Below the pieces are notes generated by a model. That model saw nothing but the letters and a program-made list of their open reading frames with translations, was not told the origin of the DNA and did not search any database. 64,000 nt of DNA from assembly GCA_009926615.1 (NCBI GenBank), contig RFOM01000010.1, forward strand, positions 1 through 64,000, given 5' to 3'. This DNA is from Pseudomonadota bacterium (lineage in GTDB: Bacteria > Bdellovibrionota_B > Oligoflexia > Silvanigrellales > Silvanigrellaceae). The position numbers were made by a program, and so were the translations under genes. Below, piece by piece: positions 43,869-53,235 of the stretch (positions are counted from its first letter, which is position 1; each line of letters starts with the position of its first letter).

Positions 43869-46319
43869 ATGTTTCAGGGACAAGGTCCAAGATTGGTTCC
43901 GCATCTCCGCGTCATGCAGGACACAAAAGAGTTTCCGTTCAAATGCGTTTTGAGCATGGGACCTCTGGTGCGCTACTGGGCAGGTCTTGTTGCGTCTCAG
44001 GAACCGACGGTTTCCAAGATCGCTTCCGACGTCATGCGCAGGCTCGAACGCGCGCCTGAACTTGCGCAGCCGATCACCGACTCCAAGGTGATTCAGACTC
44101 ACGAGTCGCTCATTAAAGTGATGATGAGCATTTTGTGGTCCTCCGGTTTCCGGAATCCCGAGAGCAGCGGTGCCGTGCTTCCCTTCCACGTGCAGCCTGT
44201 GATGGTTTCCGATGCATTCTTCGACGCGTTTTTCGACAAAAACGGCCGTTTCGCGGCAACCTGCCAAATCGGCGAAGACGCTTGGCTCAACCAGCGCGTC
44301 AAGCTGGCCTACTCGACAATCCTTCGCCGTCTTTACGGCATTGAGCTCGAAATGGGTACACGTCCTGTTGTGTTTTCAACTCAGGACAAAAATACAAATC
44401 TGAACCGCTTTCACAGCGTCACCATGGAACCCAGTTTCTGCGACGTGGTGAACGTCGGCGGACCCAAGGTTCTTGACGAAAAAATCAAACGCGACCTGCT
44501 TTCCGACCTCAACGATGTTGAAAAGTGGCGTGAACTTCTTCCTGCAAACTGGTTCGAGTTTCACGGTTTCGCGTTCTACCGGACCAACGACATTACAGAC
44601 CAGAACGCCTTCACCGACATTCAGCGCGCACTCACCGAGCGCGATTCGGTTGAGCCTCCGGTTCTTCTCGGCAAGGTTGAGGCTTCAATCCGCCAGATTC
44701 TGCGCCGTCCGCATTTGAGCGTCGGCTTCAGCACCACGGTCGGCGGTTTGCTTTCACGCTCGCGGCTGAACGGCACAGGCGAGCGCAAAGGCAACGAAAC
44801 AGTTGCTGTCGAACGCTACAACCGCGAAGACATTCAGGGTTCATTGTTCGCAATTCAAAACGACATGCTCGAACGCGTCCGCACCCAGCAGCGCAGTCTT
44901 GTGACACTGGATCTCGCCTCAAGTGCCGATCGCTCCAAGATCGAATCTGATCTTCTGAATCAGGGCGTTCGTTCACTTGCCGTCTTTCCGTTGTTCTTTG
45001 ACGATCAGCACATCGGTTTCTTTGATGTGACGTCTCCGAAAAAAGACGATCTGAATGAAGCTGTTGCCGAAAAACTCCACGACCTTATGCCTCTGCTTTG
45101 CCTCGCCGGCAAACGCCGTATCGACGACGTCAAGCAGGCTGTGCAGTCGATCATTTCCGAGCAGTGCACATCCATTCATCCGACCGTTGAATGGCGCTTT
45201 CATGAAGAAGCACAGCTGGCGTCCGAACGCGCTGAGGGCTCCAAGTCTCTTGAGATGAAGAATATTTATTTTCAGGACGTTTATCCGCTCTATGCTCTGA
45301 GCACAATCCGCAACTCAGCGGCCCTTCGTTCGAAGGCCGTGCAGGACGACCTTCGCACCCAGATTGGTCTTGCGCTTGAAGTTCTGCAGATGGCATACGA
45401 AAACCGCCCGATGCCGTTCCTCCGCGAGTTGTGTTTCCGTCTTGAAAAACTCGATGCGCGCATCAGCGAACAGCTCACCGTCGGCGACGAAACCGCGGCA
45501 AGCAAGTTTTTGGCAACCGAAGTGGAACCGGTCTTCAACCACGTGCGCGGATGGAATCTGAATCTCATTCAGAAGATCAACGCCTACTGGAAACAGCTCG
45601 ACGACAAATCGCGCACAGTGTATCTGCGCCGCCGCGAATTCGATGCGAGCGTTACCGAGGTCACTTCGACATTGTCGAACTACCTGAAGAACCAGCAGCT
45701 CAACGCCCAGAAAATTTTCCCGCACTATTTTGAGAAACACTGCAATGAATCGGTTGAACACACGATTCTGATCGGCCAGTCGCTGGTCAAGGGCCGCGAG
45801 TTCAACGAGATTTACCTCAAGAACCTCAGACTGTGGCAGCTTATGGTGATGTGCGGCTGCGCTGCCGAATCGGCACGCATGAAGCCAAACCTCAAGGTGC
45901 CGTTTGACTTGACCCACGTGATTGTCGTTCAGGACACTCCGGTGAATGTGCAGTTTGATTTCGACGACAAGCAGTTCCACGTCGACGGCGGAGCCGACGG
46001 CCGCGGTGAAATGCTCAAGCGTCGTGTCGACCGCGCGGTCATCAAGGGTACGCAGGAGCGACTCAGTCAGCCGGGCAAGCTTGCCGTGGTCTTCACGCAG
46101 GAGCGTGAGCGGGTCGAGTATATGGAGTACTTCACATTCCTTGCCGCTCAGGAATGCGTCATGGAAGATGTCGAGGAATATCTGATTGATGAGGTGCAGG
46201 GTGCACAGGGCCTCCGCGCACTGCGGGTGAGTATCAACTTGAAGGCTCTCCTCGAGCGTGGTACCGACCTGTACGAGATTATTCATCATACGGGTAAATC
46301 AACGCTTAGGGCTGCATGA
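43869..46319 (+). CDS. Large cytoplasmic GAF-domain-type protein
   Basis: An 816-residue protein without signal or membrane helices. AGGGG at 43857-43861 is 7 bases before ATG 43869, which is preferred over ATG 43854. A central segment at about residues 365-410 (SLAVFPLFFDDQHIGFFDV) reads like a GAF fold, and DVYPLYALSTIRNSAALR resembles a conserved segment of long GAF-containing proteins found in Bacteroidota. Helical regions flank it, and the C-terminal third ends in a mixed alpha/beta domain. Its stop overlaps the start of the GHL10 lipoprotein gene (ATGA). It may be a sensor or scaffold; the ligand is unknown. Confidence 0.75.
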   Translation: MFQGQGPRLVPHLRVMQDTKEFPFKCVLSMGPLVRYWAGLVASQEPTVSKIASDVMRRLERAPELAQPITDSKVIQTHESLIKVMMSILWSSGFRNPESSGAVLPFHVQPVMVSDAFFDAFFDKNGRFAATCQIGEDAWLNQRVKLAYSTILRRLYGIELEMGTRPVVFSTQDKNTNLNRFHSVTMEPSFCDVVNVGGPKVLDEKIKRDLLSDLNDVEKWRELLPANWFEFHGFAFYRTNDITDQNAFTDIQRALTERDSVEPPVLLGKVEASIRQILRRPHLSVGFSTTVGGLLSRSRLNGTGERKGNETVAVERYNREDIQGSLFAIQNDMLERVRTQQRSLVTLDLASSADRSKIESDLLNQGVRSLAVFPLFFDDQHIGFFDVTSPKKDDLNEAVAEKLHDLMPLLCLAGKRRIDDVKQAVQSIISEQCTSIHPTVEWRFHEEAQLASERAEGSKSLEMKNIYFQDVYPLYALSTIRNSAALRSKAVQDDLRTQIGLALEVLQMAYENRPMPFLRELCFRLEKLDARISEQLTVGDETAASKFLATEVEPVFNHVRGWNLNLIQKINAYWKQLDDKSRTVYLRRREFDASVTEVTSTLSNYLKNQQLNAQKIFPHYFEKHCNESVEHTILIGQSLVKGREFNEIYLKNLRLWQLMVMCGCAAESARMKPNLKVPFDLTHVIVVQDTPVNVQFDFDDKQFHVDGGADGRGEMLKRRVDRAVIKGTQERLSQPGKLAVVFTQERERVEYMEYFTFLAAQECVMEDVEEYLIDEVQGAQGLRALRVSINLKALLERGTDLYEIIHHTGKSTLRAA

Positions 46320-47566
46320 GGCTAAACAGTAAAGCACGGACATTTCTTAGCTTTTTTCTTCTGCTGCTTGCCTTCGGTGCGATGACCACCGGATGCAGGC
46401 AGTGGCTGCGTATAGGGTTCAAGGCTTCGGCTCCTGTGGACGACGGTCAGGCCGCCCAGCGCAAGGTCCGCAAACGCAGGGCCACCACGACCACCGAAAT
46501 GCGCGGAGTCTGGGTCAGCAACGTCGATTCTCAGGTGATGGATTCTTTCGGAAACATGGAATCCCTTGCGGCCCGCATTTCCCAGCTCAACATGAATGCG
46601 CTTTATCCGGTGGTCTGGAACAAGGGTGAAACCTTTTATCCCAGCGACGTGATGGTCAAATACGGAGCCCCGAAAATTTCCGGACGTTACGGTCTGGGCA
46701 ATCTCAAACGCGATCCGATGGCCGACTGGATCGGCCTTGGCAACCAGTACGACCTCGACATTGTTCCTTGGTTTGAATGGGGAGTGAAGGTTCCCGCGGA
46801 TTCTCCGCTGGCGCGCAAAAATCCGGAGTGGCTCTCGCGCGACAGCTCCGGCAAGGTGTCATTTGATCAGGACGGAACGTCGACCTCTTATTTGAATTTT
46901 GCCCATCCCGACGTCCAAAAGTTCTATGAAGAGCTGGTCGTTGAATTTGTGACCAAATACGAAGTGCCCGCGATTCAGTTCGACGACCATTTGTCATTGA
47001 AAAATATATTCGGCTACGACGATTTCACGCTGAACCTGTACAAAAAAGAAACCGGCAAAACTGCACGGCCTGCGCCCGATGCACCGGAGTGGCTCGCGTG
47101 GCGTGCCGCAAAACTGACTCAGTTTGTTTCGCGCATCTCGCGCGCCGTCAAAGCTGCCAGACCGGGGATCAAGTTCTCGGTTTCGCCCAATCCGTACCCG
47201 TGGTCCTATCAAAATTATGTGCAGGACTGGCCGGCGTGGGTTGAGGCCGGTTTGGTCGATGAAGTTGTCGTTCAGGTTTACCGCGACAGCATGGCCCGCT
47301 TTCAGGGCGAGCTGAGCAGTCCTGTGCTGGACAAGCTCAAGGGCAAGGCGAGTTTGGTGATAGGCGTACTGTCGGGGCTCAAGCCTGAGCCCATGCCGGC
47401 AGACATGGTGCGTGCACAAACCGCCATGGTACGCGACTTCGGCTATGCAGGTGTCGTATACTTCTTTCAGGAATCGCTGCTGCAGTTTACAGCCCCCGGA
47501 GAGACCATTGATTCAAGGCTCAACGTCATCAGGCAATTGTTCCCTTCGCCGGCCCGCACGCCGTAA
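46316..47566 (+). CDS. GHL10-family glycoside-hydrolase-like lipoprotein
   Basis: A 416-residue lipoprotein with signal ending TTGC (Cys27). After an Arg/Lys/Thr-rich linker, the domain begins EMRGVWVSNVDS and continues with NMNALYPVVWNKGETFYPS, a DIVPWFEWG strand, PEWLSRD, LNFAHPDV, an AIQFDDHLS segment and FSVSPNPYPWS. These are landmarks of the glycosyl hydrolase-like 10 (DUF187) TIM barrel, which in known members acts on glycans of the wall or envelope. The DDH segment replaces the more common DDY. The start ATGA overlaps the GAF gene's stop, and the next gene starts 19 bases after its stop. Envelope carbohydrate as substrate is inference. Confidence 0.88.
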   Translation: MRLNSKARTFLSFFLLLLAFGAMTTGCRQWLRIGFKASAPVDDGQAAQRKVRKRRATTTTEMRGVWVSNVDSQVMDSFGNMESLAARISQLNMNALYPVVWNKGETFYPSDVMVKYGAPKISGRYGLGNLKRDPMADWIGLGNQYDLDIVPWFEWGVKVPADSPLARKNPEWLSRDSSGKVSFDQDGTSTSYLNFAHPDVQKFYEELVVEFVTKYEVPAIQFDDHLSLKNIFGYDDFTLNLYKKETGKTARPAPDAPEWLAWRAAKLTQFVSRISRAVKAARPGIKFSVSPNPYPWSYQNYVQDWPAWVEAGLVDEVVVQVYRDSMARFQGELSSPVLDKLKGKASLVIGVLSGLKPEPMPADMVRAQTAMVRDFGYAGVVYFFQESLLQFTAPGETIDSRLNVIRQLFPSPARTP

Positions 47567-47585
47567 TATTTTCAGTTTCCGCAAA

Positions 47586-48662
47586 ATGAATTTGCTGCTG
47601 CCTGCATTGTCCTCGTTCCTTTACACAGGCTGTTACACGCTGACTCAGGGGATCGAGCAGGCCCGCCTGATTTCGCGTCGCGTTCCCTTGGACAGCGTTC
47701 TCGCCGAAGGACGCGAAAAACCCGAACGGATCGAAAAACTCAAGCTGGTCGGGCCTGTGTTGAAATACGCCGAAGAGCGCGCGGGAATGACCGCCGGTTC
47801 CAGTTATAAAACTTATATTTCCCTCGATCGGCCGTCGCTGAGCTATGTTGTTCAGGCTGCGGAAAAAAGAAAACTCAAACTTAAAACTTGGTGGTTTCCG
47901 GTTGTCGGTTCCCAGCCGTACCTTGGTTTTTTTGACAAACAAAAGGCGCTCGATTTTCAAAAAGAACTTGTGGCCGAAGACTTTGACACAACCGTCGGGG
48001 GTGTGCAGGCGTTCTCGCTGCTCGGATTTTTTCCCGACCCCGTTTATTCAAGCATGGTCGACGGCAACGATGCCGTCAGCTTTGTCGAACTTCTTTTTCA
48101 TGAAACCGTTCACCGCACGCTTTACGTTCCTGATGCTTACACGTTTAACGAAAACCTTGCCGAGTTTGTCGCGCGGCGCGCAACTCTGATGTTTGTCAAA
48201 GACAACCGGCAGCTGTTCGGCAGCGATTTTTCCGCCGAGAACTGGCAGGCCGGTCATGAGCGCATGCAAAAGGCGCGGCAGGCTTTCGGCGAGATGCTCA
48301 ACATTGCCCGCAAAGAGCTGACTGCGTTTTACGCGCAGCCTGAGATCGAGGCCTTGGCAGCCGAGGCTTTTCTCAAAGCACGCAAGGAAAAATTTGCAGC
48401 GCTCGATGCGCGTTTTCAGTCCGAATTCGGCAATCGCCTTGGGGAAACTTACTATGCGCGATTTTTTAAGTCCGAAAAATTCAATAACGCAACATTGTTA
48501 AGCGCATCGGTTTATCAATCCCGCCAAGAACCCTTTCAGCTTCTGCTTGATAAAACCGGAGGAGATTTGGCAAAATTTTTGCAAGCAGTTAAAAAATGCG
48601 TTTCCGGCGTAAAGGGCTCCGAAAGCGGAATCTGGACAGCGGTTGAAACTTGCGGAGGTTGA
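47586..48662 (+). CDS. HExxH metallopeptidase lipoprotein (predicted aminopeptidase family)
   Basis: A 358-residue lipoprotein with a very short signal, MNLLLPALSSFLYTGC (Cys16). A longer ORF exists upstream but it overlaps the GHL10 gene; ATG 47586 lies 19 bases after that gene's stop. The zinc-binding motif HETVH (His172-His176) is followed by Asn-Glu in FNENLAEFVA, as in the predicted aminopeptidase family COG4324/PF10023. The N-terminal part matches the family too (GCYTLTQGIEQARLISRR). Length is usual. Probably outer-membrane or periplasmic peptidase; its neighbours suggest envelope maintenance. Confidence 0.88.
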   Translation: MNLLLPALSSFLYTGCYTLTQGIEQARLISRRVPLDSVLAEGREKPERIEKLKLVGPVLKYAEERAGMTAGSSYKTYISLDRPSLSYVVQAAEKRKLKLKTWWFPVVGSQPYLGFFDKQKALDFQKELVAEDFDTTVGGVQAFSLLGFFPDPVYSSMVDGNDAVSFVELLFHETVHRTLYVPDAYTFNENLAEFVARRATLMFVKDNRQLFGSDFSAENWQAGHERMQKARQAFGEMLNIARKELTAFYAQPEIEALAAEAFLKARKEKFAALDARFQSEFGNRLGETYYARFFKSEKFNNATLLSASVYQSRQEPFQLLLDKTGGDLAKFLQAVKKCVSGVKGSESGIWTAVETCGG

Positions 48663-48668
48663 ACAGAA

Positions 48669-49265
48669 ATGAGCAAAGACGAGCATAATTCTACGGCCGA
48701 AGAAGGTCAGGGCGGACAAGAGCAGACACCAAGGCGGCGCTCGCATCTTCAGTGGTGGAACCGAACCTACATCGTTAACCGCGACCTGCAGTTCAAGTTT
48801 GCCGGCAGTGCGCTCGTCATGGGACTCGCCTGTGCGGTGTCCTCGCTCGCTATTCTGCTGATCTCCTTTTATAGCTTCGGCATCTGGCAGGGCCAGCGGC
48901 TGCCGTGGCCTGTGATGCTCGCAATCGGCTTTGCGCTTGTGGTTAATCTGGTCGGAATCATGTTTGTCAGCATTATCTCGACACAGAGAATTGTCGGTCC
49001 GCTTTTCAATCTGCTCAAACAATTCCAGCGCGTTTCCCGCGGCGATTTTAAAGCGCAGGCAAAATTCCGGACGTCCGACGAAATTCATTACGTCGCGCGC
49101 CGCTTCAATGAAATGCTTCAACGTCTTGACGAACGCGAAACCGAAATTTTTACTCACATCGAGCAGGCTGAAGAGGCTCTTGAGAGCAGTGATTTAAGCA
49201 AAGCCAAGGAAGCACTGCGGCACGTGCGGCACCTTCGCAGCCGCGGTTTGGCTTCCGCGGAATGA
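48669..49265 (+). CDS. Small membrane protein with HAMP domain
   Basis: A 198-residue protein with a charged N-terminus (about 45 residues), two membrane helices (about 46-70 and 77-100) with almost no loop between them, and then a HAMP-type linker (TQRIVGPLFNLLKQFQRVSRGDF) followed by a helical tail of about 50 residues. No kinase, cyclase or chemotaxis output is present, so it is a HAMP protein without an output domain. GAGGT lies about 9 bases before ATG 48669. The ATG of pta overlaps its stop (ATGA). Such proteins may pass a membrane signal to a partner; the partner is not identified here. Confidence 0.8.
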   Translation: MSKDEHNSTAEEGQGGQEQTPRRRSHLQWWNRTYIVNRDLQFKFAGSALVMGLACAVSSLAILLISFYSFGIWQGQRLPWPVMLAIGFALVVNLVGIMFVSIISTQRIVGPLFNLLKQFQRVSRGDFKAQAKFRTSDEIHYVARRFNEMLQRLDERETEIFTHIEQAEEALESSDLSKAKEALRHVRHLRSRGLASAE

Positions 49266-50224
49266 GCCGCCTTGGGCTTTTCGGAAATCTTCCGCCTGAA
49301 ATCCGCGACATTGTCTTTCGCCGCGCCGGCAACGGCCGTGTGATTTTTCCCGAACATGCCGACCCGCGGATTATTGAAGCCAAGCACCTGCTGGAAACTC
49401 AGACAGGGGTGACGTGTCTTCTCGCGGATCAGGCTTTGGTCGCCGCTCAAAAGCAAAACACGATGCAACTGATTGAAGAACACCTCATGGCGCGCGGAAA
49501 GCCCCTTCCTCCGGACCTTCCTGCGTTGGCCGAAGATCCCTTTTTCACGGCGGGTGCCATGGTCCGGCTTGGCCTTGCCGACGCTGCCGTGGGCGGTGCG
49601 GTGGCAACCACGGCACATGTGATTCGTGCGGCTTTGTCGACAGTCGGGGTTGATTCGCGGTCGCCGCTGATTACGTCGTGTTTTCTTTTCAGGTTGCGCG
49701 AACCCACTGCCGGCGGAGAAGATGTCGTGCTGTATGCCGATGCCGGAGTCATTCCGCAGCCAACCGAAGAACAGCTCCCTAAAATTGCCGCGCTGGCCGC
49801 AAAGGCTTTTTCATTGTGGACAGGGCGCGAGCCTCGGGTGGCTTTTTTGAGTTTTTCCACGGGCGGCAGTGCCCAGCATCCGGATGTCAGCAAAGTCCGC
49901 AGCGCCGCCGCGGAGTTCGCTTTGAGCAGACCCGAAATTGTCAGCGAAGGTGAAGTGCAGTTCGATGCCGCCGCCGATCCTCAGGTCGCGCTGCGCAAAA
50001 ATCCTTCCTCGCGGCTTGCGGGGCGCGCGAACGTTTTTGTTTTTCCCGACCTCGATGCGGGAAATATCGCCTACAAAATTACCCAAAGACTGGCCGGAGC
50101 CGAGGCTTGGGGACCGCTGCTGCTCGGAACCGGAAAGCCCTATTCAGACCTCTCGCGCGGGGCTTCGGCGTTCGATATCGCCCACGCAGCCCTGCTTACC
50201 CTTGCACTCCGTGATCAGCCCTGA
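49262..50224 (+). CDS. pta: Phosphate acetyltransferase (PTA/PTB domain)
   Basis: A 320-residue single-domain enzyme that converts acetyl-CoA and phosphate into acetyl phosphate and CoA, in the cytoplasm. The C-terminus carries the hallmark ANVFVFPDLDAGNIAYK and later LLGTGKPYSDLSRGAS, matching the conserved active-site region of Pta/Ptb. The length equals the short Pta form without the N-terminal regulatory domains of E. coli Pta. A butyryl-specific enzyme is possible. It overlaps the HAMP gene by 4 bases; no acetate kinase gene is nearby. Confidence 0.9.
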   Translation: MSRLGLFGNLPPEIRDIVFRRAGNGRVIFPEHADPRIIEAKHLLETQTGVTCLLADQALVAAQKQNTMQLIEEHLMARGKPLPPDLPALAEDPFFTAGAMVRLGLADAAVGGAVATTAHVIRAALSTVGVDSRSPLITSCFLFRLREPTAGGEDVVLYADAGVIPQPTEEQLPKIAALAAKAFSLWTGREPRVAFLSFSTGGSAQHPDVSKVRSAAAEFALSRPEIVSEGEVQFDAAADPQVALRKNPSSRLAGRANVFVFPDLDAGNIAYKITQRLAGAEAWGPLLLGTGKPYSDLSRGASAFDIAHAALLTLALRDQP

Positions 50225-50384
50225 TCAGCTCGGAACAGCGGTGAGTGACTTCTTTTTGAAGGCTTATCCCTGACTCACAAAACTGGTCGCTCAGCCATAA
50301 TGTCCAGTCCTTGCGGGATTTTTTTAATCGTGTAGTTTGGCGAAGCGTTTAAAGAACACTTATCCGTCGGGGAGAGGCTTTATT

Positions 50385-51488
50385 ATGAGCAACGTCTTCA
50401 CACATGTGGAAACATTGGGTCACGAACAAATCGTTTATTGCAATGACCCTCAGTCCGGACTGCGTGCCATCATCGGCATTCACGACACCAACCTCGGACC
50501 GGCTCTCGGCGGAACCCGCCTCTGGCACTACACATCTGAAGATGACGCGCTGCGTGACGTTCTTCGTCTGAGCCGCGGCATGACCTACAAAGCGGCCTGT
50601 GCAGGCTTGGCACTGGGCGGCGGCAAGGCTGTCATCATCGCCCGTCCCGAACAAAAAAATGAAGCTATGTTCCGCGCCTTCGGACGTTTTGTGAACTCCC
50701 TTCAGGGCCGCTACATCACGGCTGAAGATGTGAACACCAACGTCACCGACATGAACTTTGTGCGTCTTGAAACCAAATTCGTGACCGGTGTTGCTCCGGC
50801 TCTCGGAGGTTCGGGAGATCCGAGTCCCGTGACGGCTTTGGGTGTATTCTCCGGACTCAAGGCTGCTGTTGAAGTTCGTATGGGCCGCAAAGATCTCAAG
50901 GGTCTGCGGGTTGCGGTGCAGGGTGTCGGCAACGTGGGCAAGTACCTGTGCCAGTACCTTCATGAAGAGGGTGCCAAACTGTTCGTCAACGACATCAATG
51001 CCGAACGCGTGCAGGAAATGGTCCACAAATATCAGGCGACCGCTGTAACGGACAATGAACTGTATTCACTGGACATGGACGTTTTCGCTCCGTGCGCTCT
51101 GGGTGCGATTCTCAATTCAAAAACCATTCCGATGCTCAAGGCTCAAATTATTGCCGGCGGCGCGAACAACCAGCTCGAAGACGAAAAAGTTCACGGCAAA
51201 ATGCTGCAGGACAAAAAGATTGTTTATTGCCCTGACTATGTCATCAACGCCGGCGGACTCATCAACGTTTACAACGAACTGATCGGCTACAACCGCGACA
51301 AGGCACTCAGCGAAGCACGCAACATCGGTGCGACGGTTCTGCAGATTCTCAAAATCGCGGAGCGCGACGGCCTGACGACCCACGAAGCGTCGCAACGCTA
51401 CGCCGAAAACCGCATTCAGTCGGTCCGCAATCTTAAGGCCATGCACAATGTTGCAAGCTCTGCCGTGGGCCGTATGATGCACCCCTGA
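50385..51488 (+). CDS. ldh: Leucine dehydrogenase (Glu/Leu/Phe/Val dehydrogenase family)
   Basis: A 367-residue NAD-linked enzyme that deaminates branched-chain amino acids to keto acids. ATG 50385 has GGAGAGG 8 bases upstream. Lys69 (GMTYKAA) and catalytic Lys81 (LGGGKAVI) match the equivalent residues of known leucine dehydrogenases, which number about Lys68 and Lys80. The NAD-binding glycine motif VQGVGNVGKYL is in the Rossmann domain. Length matches the family. With the thiolase downstream it suggests a branched-chain amino-acid catabolic block. A 160-base gap precedes it, where a promoter is likely but not identified. Confidence 0.93.
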   Translation: MSNVFTHVETLGHEQIVYCNDPQSGLRAIIGIHDTNLGPALGGTRLWHYTSEDDALRDVLRLSRGMTYKAACAGLALGGGKAVIIARPEQKNEAMFRAFGRFVNSLQGRYITAEDVNTNVTDMNFVRLETKFVTGVAPALGGSGDPSPVTALGVFSGLKAAVEVRMGRKDLKGLRVAVQGVGNVGKYLCQYLHEEGAKLFVNDINAERVQEMVHKYQATAVTDNELYSLDMDVFAPCALGAILNSKTIPMLKAQIIAGGANNQLEDEKVHGKMLQDKKIVYCPDYVINAGGLINVYNELIGYNRDKALSEARNIGATVLQILKIAERDGLTTHEASQRYAENRIQSVRNLKAMHNVASSAVGRMMHP

Positions 51489-51508
51489 TTCACTTGGGGG
51501 TATTCGCT

Positions 51509-51991
51509 GTGGCTGGCACACAACGCAGATACTGGTTGATGAAAACCGAGCCGGACGTTTTCAGTATCGAAGATCTTGTCCGCCGTCCGGACCAGTCCGA
51601 AATGTGGGACGGTGTCCGAAACTATCAGGCACGCAATTTCATGCTGAATGACATGAAGGCGGGTGACCTGATTCTTTTTTATCACTCGAATGCGGAGCCC
51701 TCCGGCGTTGCGGGTGTGGCTGAAATTGTCGCCCCCGCGCAGCCCGACCCTTCGGCATGGGACAAAAAGTCCGAATATTTTGATCCCAAGTCGACCCCGC
51801 AGAATCCGCGCTGGTTCTGCGTCACGGTCGGCCGGCCCAAGCCGTTCAGCCGGTTCGTTGCATTGGATGAACTCCGGCAGCACTCGGCGCTCAAAGACAT
51901 GCTCCTTCTGCGCAAGGGGCAGCGCCTTTCCATTCAGCCGGTGCAGCCCGAAGAATTTAATTTTATCGTCGAACTGGGAAGCAAATCCTGA
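51509..51991 (+). CDS. EVE-domain protein
   Basis: A 160-residue single-domain protein of the EVE (formerly DUF55) family, whose fold is related to PUA and YTH domains and is thought to bind modified nucleic-acid bases. GTG 51509 follows GGGGG by 8 bases; TTG 51494 is a worse alternative. Landmarks: RYWLMKTEPDVFSIEDL, WDGVRNYQARN, GDLILFYHSN, GVAGVAEI, FDPKSTPQNPRWFCV. The WLMKTEP start and YQARN segment are typical. It sits between leucine dehydrogenase and thiolase with short gaps, so it is co-transcribed, but no functional link is evident. Confidence 0.92.
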   Translation: MAGTQRRYWLMKTEPDVFSIEDLVRRPDQSEMWDGVRNYQARNFMLNDMKAGDLILFYHSNAEPSGVAGVAEIVAPAQPDPSAWDKKSEYFDPKSTPQNPRWFCVTVGRPKPFSRFVALDELRQHSALKDMLLLRKGQRLSIQPVQPEEFNFIVELGSKS

Positions 51992-52014
51992 ATCTGTTTT
52001 TGAAGGAGTTTATT

Positions 52015-53196
52015 ATGACCAACGTGTATATCGTCGCTGCAAAACGTACTCCTGTAGGGCGCTTTCAGGGAGCCCTCAAGGCGCTCGGCGCTTCGCGGTT
52101 GGGAGCAGCTGCCGTCAAGGCCGCGGTGGCCGAATCAAAGGTGCCGGTCGAGGCCATCAACGAAATTCTCATGGGTGAAGTGCTGACCGCCGGAGTCGGG
52201 CAGGCGCCCGCGCGTCAGGCTGCGATTTACGCAGGACTGCCGCAGCATGTGCAGGCACTGACTGTCGGCAAAGTGTGCGGCAGCGGCCTGAAAAGCGTCA
52301 TGCTTGCCACTCAGGCTTTGCGCCTGAACGACATTGAAATTGCCATTGCCGGCGGTCAGGAAAGCATGAGCAATGCGCCTTATCTGCTTCCGGCGGCACG
52401 CGACGGCTACCGCATGGGACACAAAGAAGTTGTCGATTCGATGGTCTTCGACGGCCTGTGGGACCCCTACAACAACATGCACATGGGTTTGTGTGCCGAA
52501 ACCTGCGCCCGTGAGTTTTCCATCTCGCGTGCCGAGCAGGATGCATTTGCAGCCGAAAGTTATGCGCGCGCCCGCAAGGCCATGGAGTCGGGTGCGTTCA
52601 AAAATGAAATTACGGCCGTTGAGGTTCCTGCCGGCAAAGGAACTCAGCTGGTTGATACAGACGAAGAGCCCAATGCGTCCGACCTGAGCAAGATGCCCAC
52701 GCTGCGCGCTGCGTTCGACAAAGAAGGAACCATTACTGCCGCAAATGCATCGAAGCTCAACGACGGTGCCGCTGCTCTCGTGCTGGCTTCGGAAGCGGCT
52801 GTAAAAAAATACAATCTCAAGCCTCTTGCCCGCATCGCCGGTTATGCCACTCACGCTCAGGACCCCAAGTGGTTCACCACCGCTCCCGTGAATGCAATCG
52901 AAAAAGCGGCTGCGGCAGCTCAGGTAAGCCTCACCGATATTGATCTTTTCGAAATCAACGAAGCGTTCGCACTTGTAACGATGGCAGCAATGAAGAAGCT
53001 CAATATTCCTCATGCGAAGGTCAACGTGAACGGCGGCGCCGTTGCTCTCGGACATCCGATCGGAGCCAGCGGCGCCCGTATTCTTACGACGCTTGTGCAT
53101 GCTTTGCAGGCACGTAATCTGCAGCGCGGTCTTGCAACCCTGTGTATCGGGGGCGGAGAAGCGGTTGCTCTTGTTATTGATCGGCAAGGATGCTGA
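52015..53196 (+). CDS. Thiolase (acetyl-CoA C-acetyltransferase)
   Basis: A 393-residue thiolase. ATG 52015 has AAGGAG 6 bases before it, better than ATG 52000. The catalytic residues are present: nucleophilic Cys88 (VGKVCGSGLKS), His347 (ALGHPIGASG) and Cys377 (LCIGGGEA). The N-terminus has IVAAKRTPVGRF and the middle has GGQESMSNAPYL, as in biosynthetic and degradative acetoacetyl-CoA thiolases. It either condenses two acetyl-CoA or cleaves 3-ketoacyl-CoA, and would use the acyl-CoA produced downstream of leucine dehydrogenase. A hairpin follows the stop within 10 bases. Confidence 0.95.
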   Translation: MTNVYIVAAKRTPVGRFQGALKALGASRLGAAAVKAAVAESKVPVEAINEILMGEVLTAGVGQAPARQAAIYAGLPQHVQALTVGKVCGSGLKSVMLATQALRLNDIEIAIAGGQESMSNAPYLLPAARDGYRMGHKEVVDSMVFDGLWDPYNNMHMGLCAETCAREFSISRAEQDAFAAESYARARKAMESGAFKNEITAVEVPAGKGTQLVDTDEEPNASDLSKMPTLRAAFDKEGTITAANASKLNDGAAALVLASEAAVKKYNLKPLARIAGYATHAQDPKWFTTAPVNAIEKAAAAAQVSLTDIDLFEINEAFALVTMAAMKKLNIPHAKVNVNGGAVALGHPIGASGARILTTLVHALQARNLQRGLATLCIGGGEAVALVIDRQGC

Positions 53197-53201
53197 TATA
53201 C

Positions 53202-53227
53202 TCCCCTGAATGAAATTCATCGGGGGA
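53202..53227 (+). promoter_or_regulatory. Hairpin enclosing the helicase ribosome binding site
   Basis: TCCCCTGAAT at 53202-53211 can pair with ATTCA (53215-53219) and GGGGA (53223-53227), leaving a 3-base loop GAA and a 3-base bulge TCG. This gives a 10-bp stem. The GGGGGA that would serve as ribosome binding site for the helicase (start 53236) is within the stem, so translation may be held back when it folds. No T-tract follows, so it is not an obvious terminator. Confidence 0.45.
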
Positions 53228-53235
53228 TAAAAACA

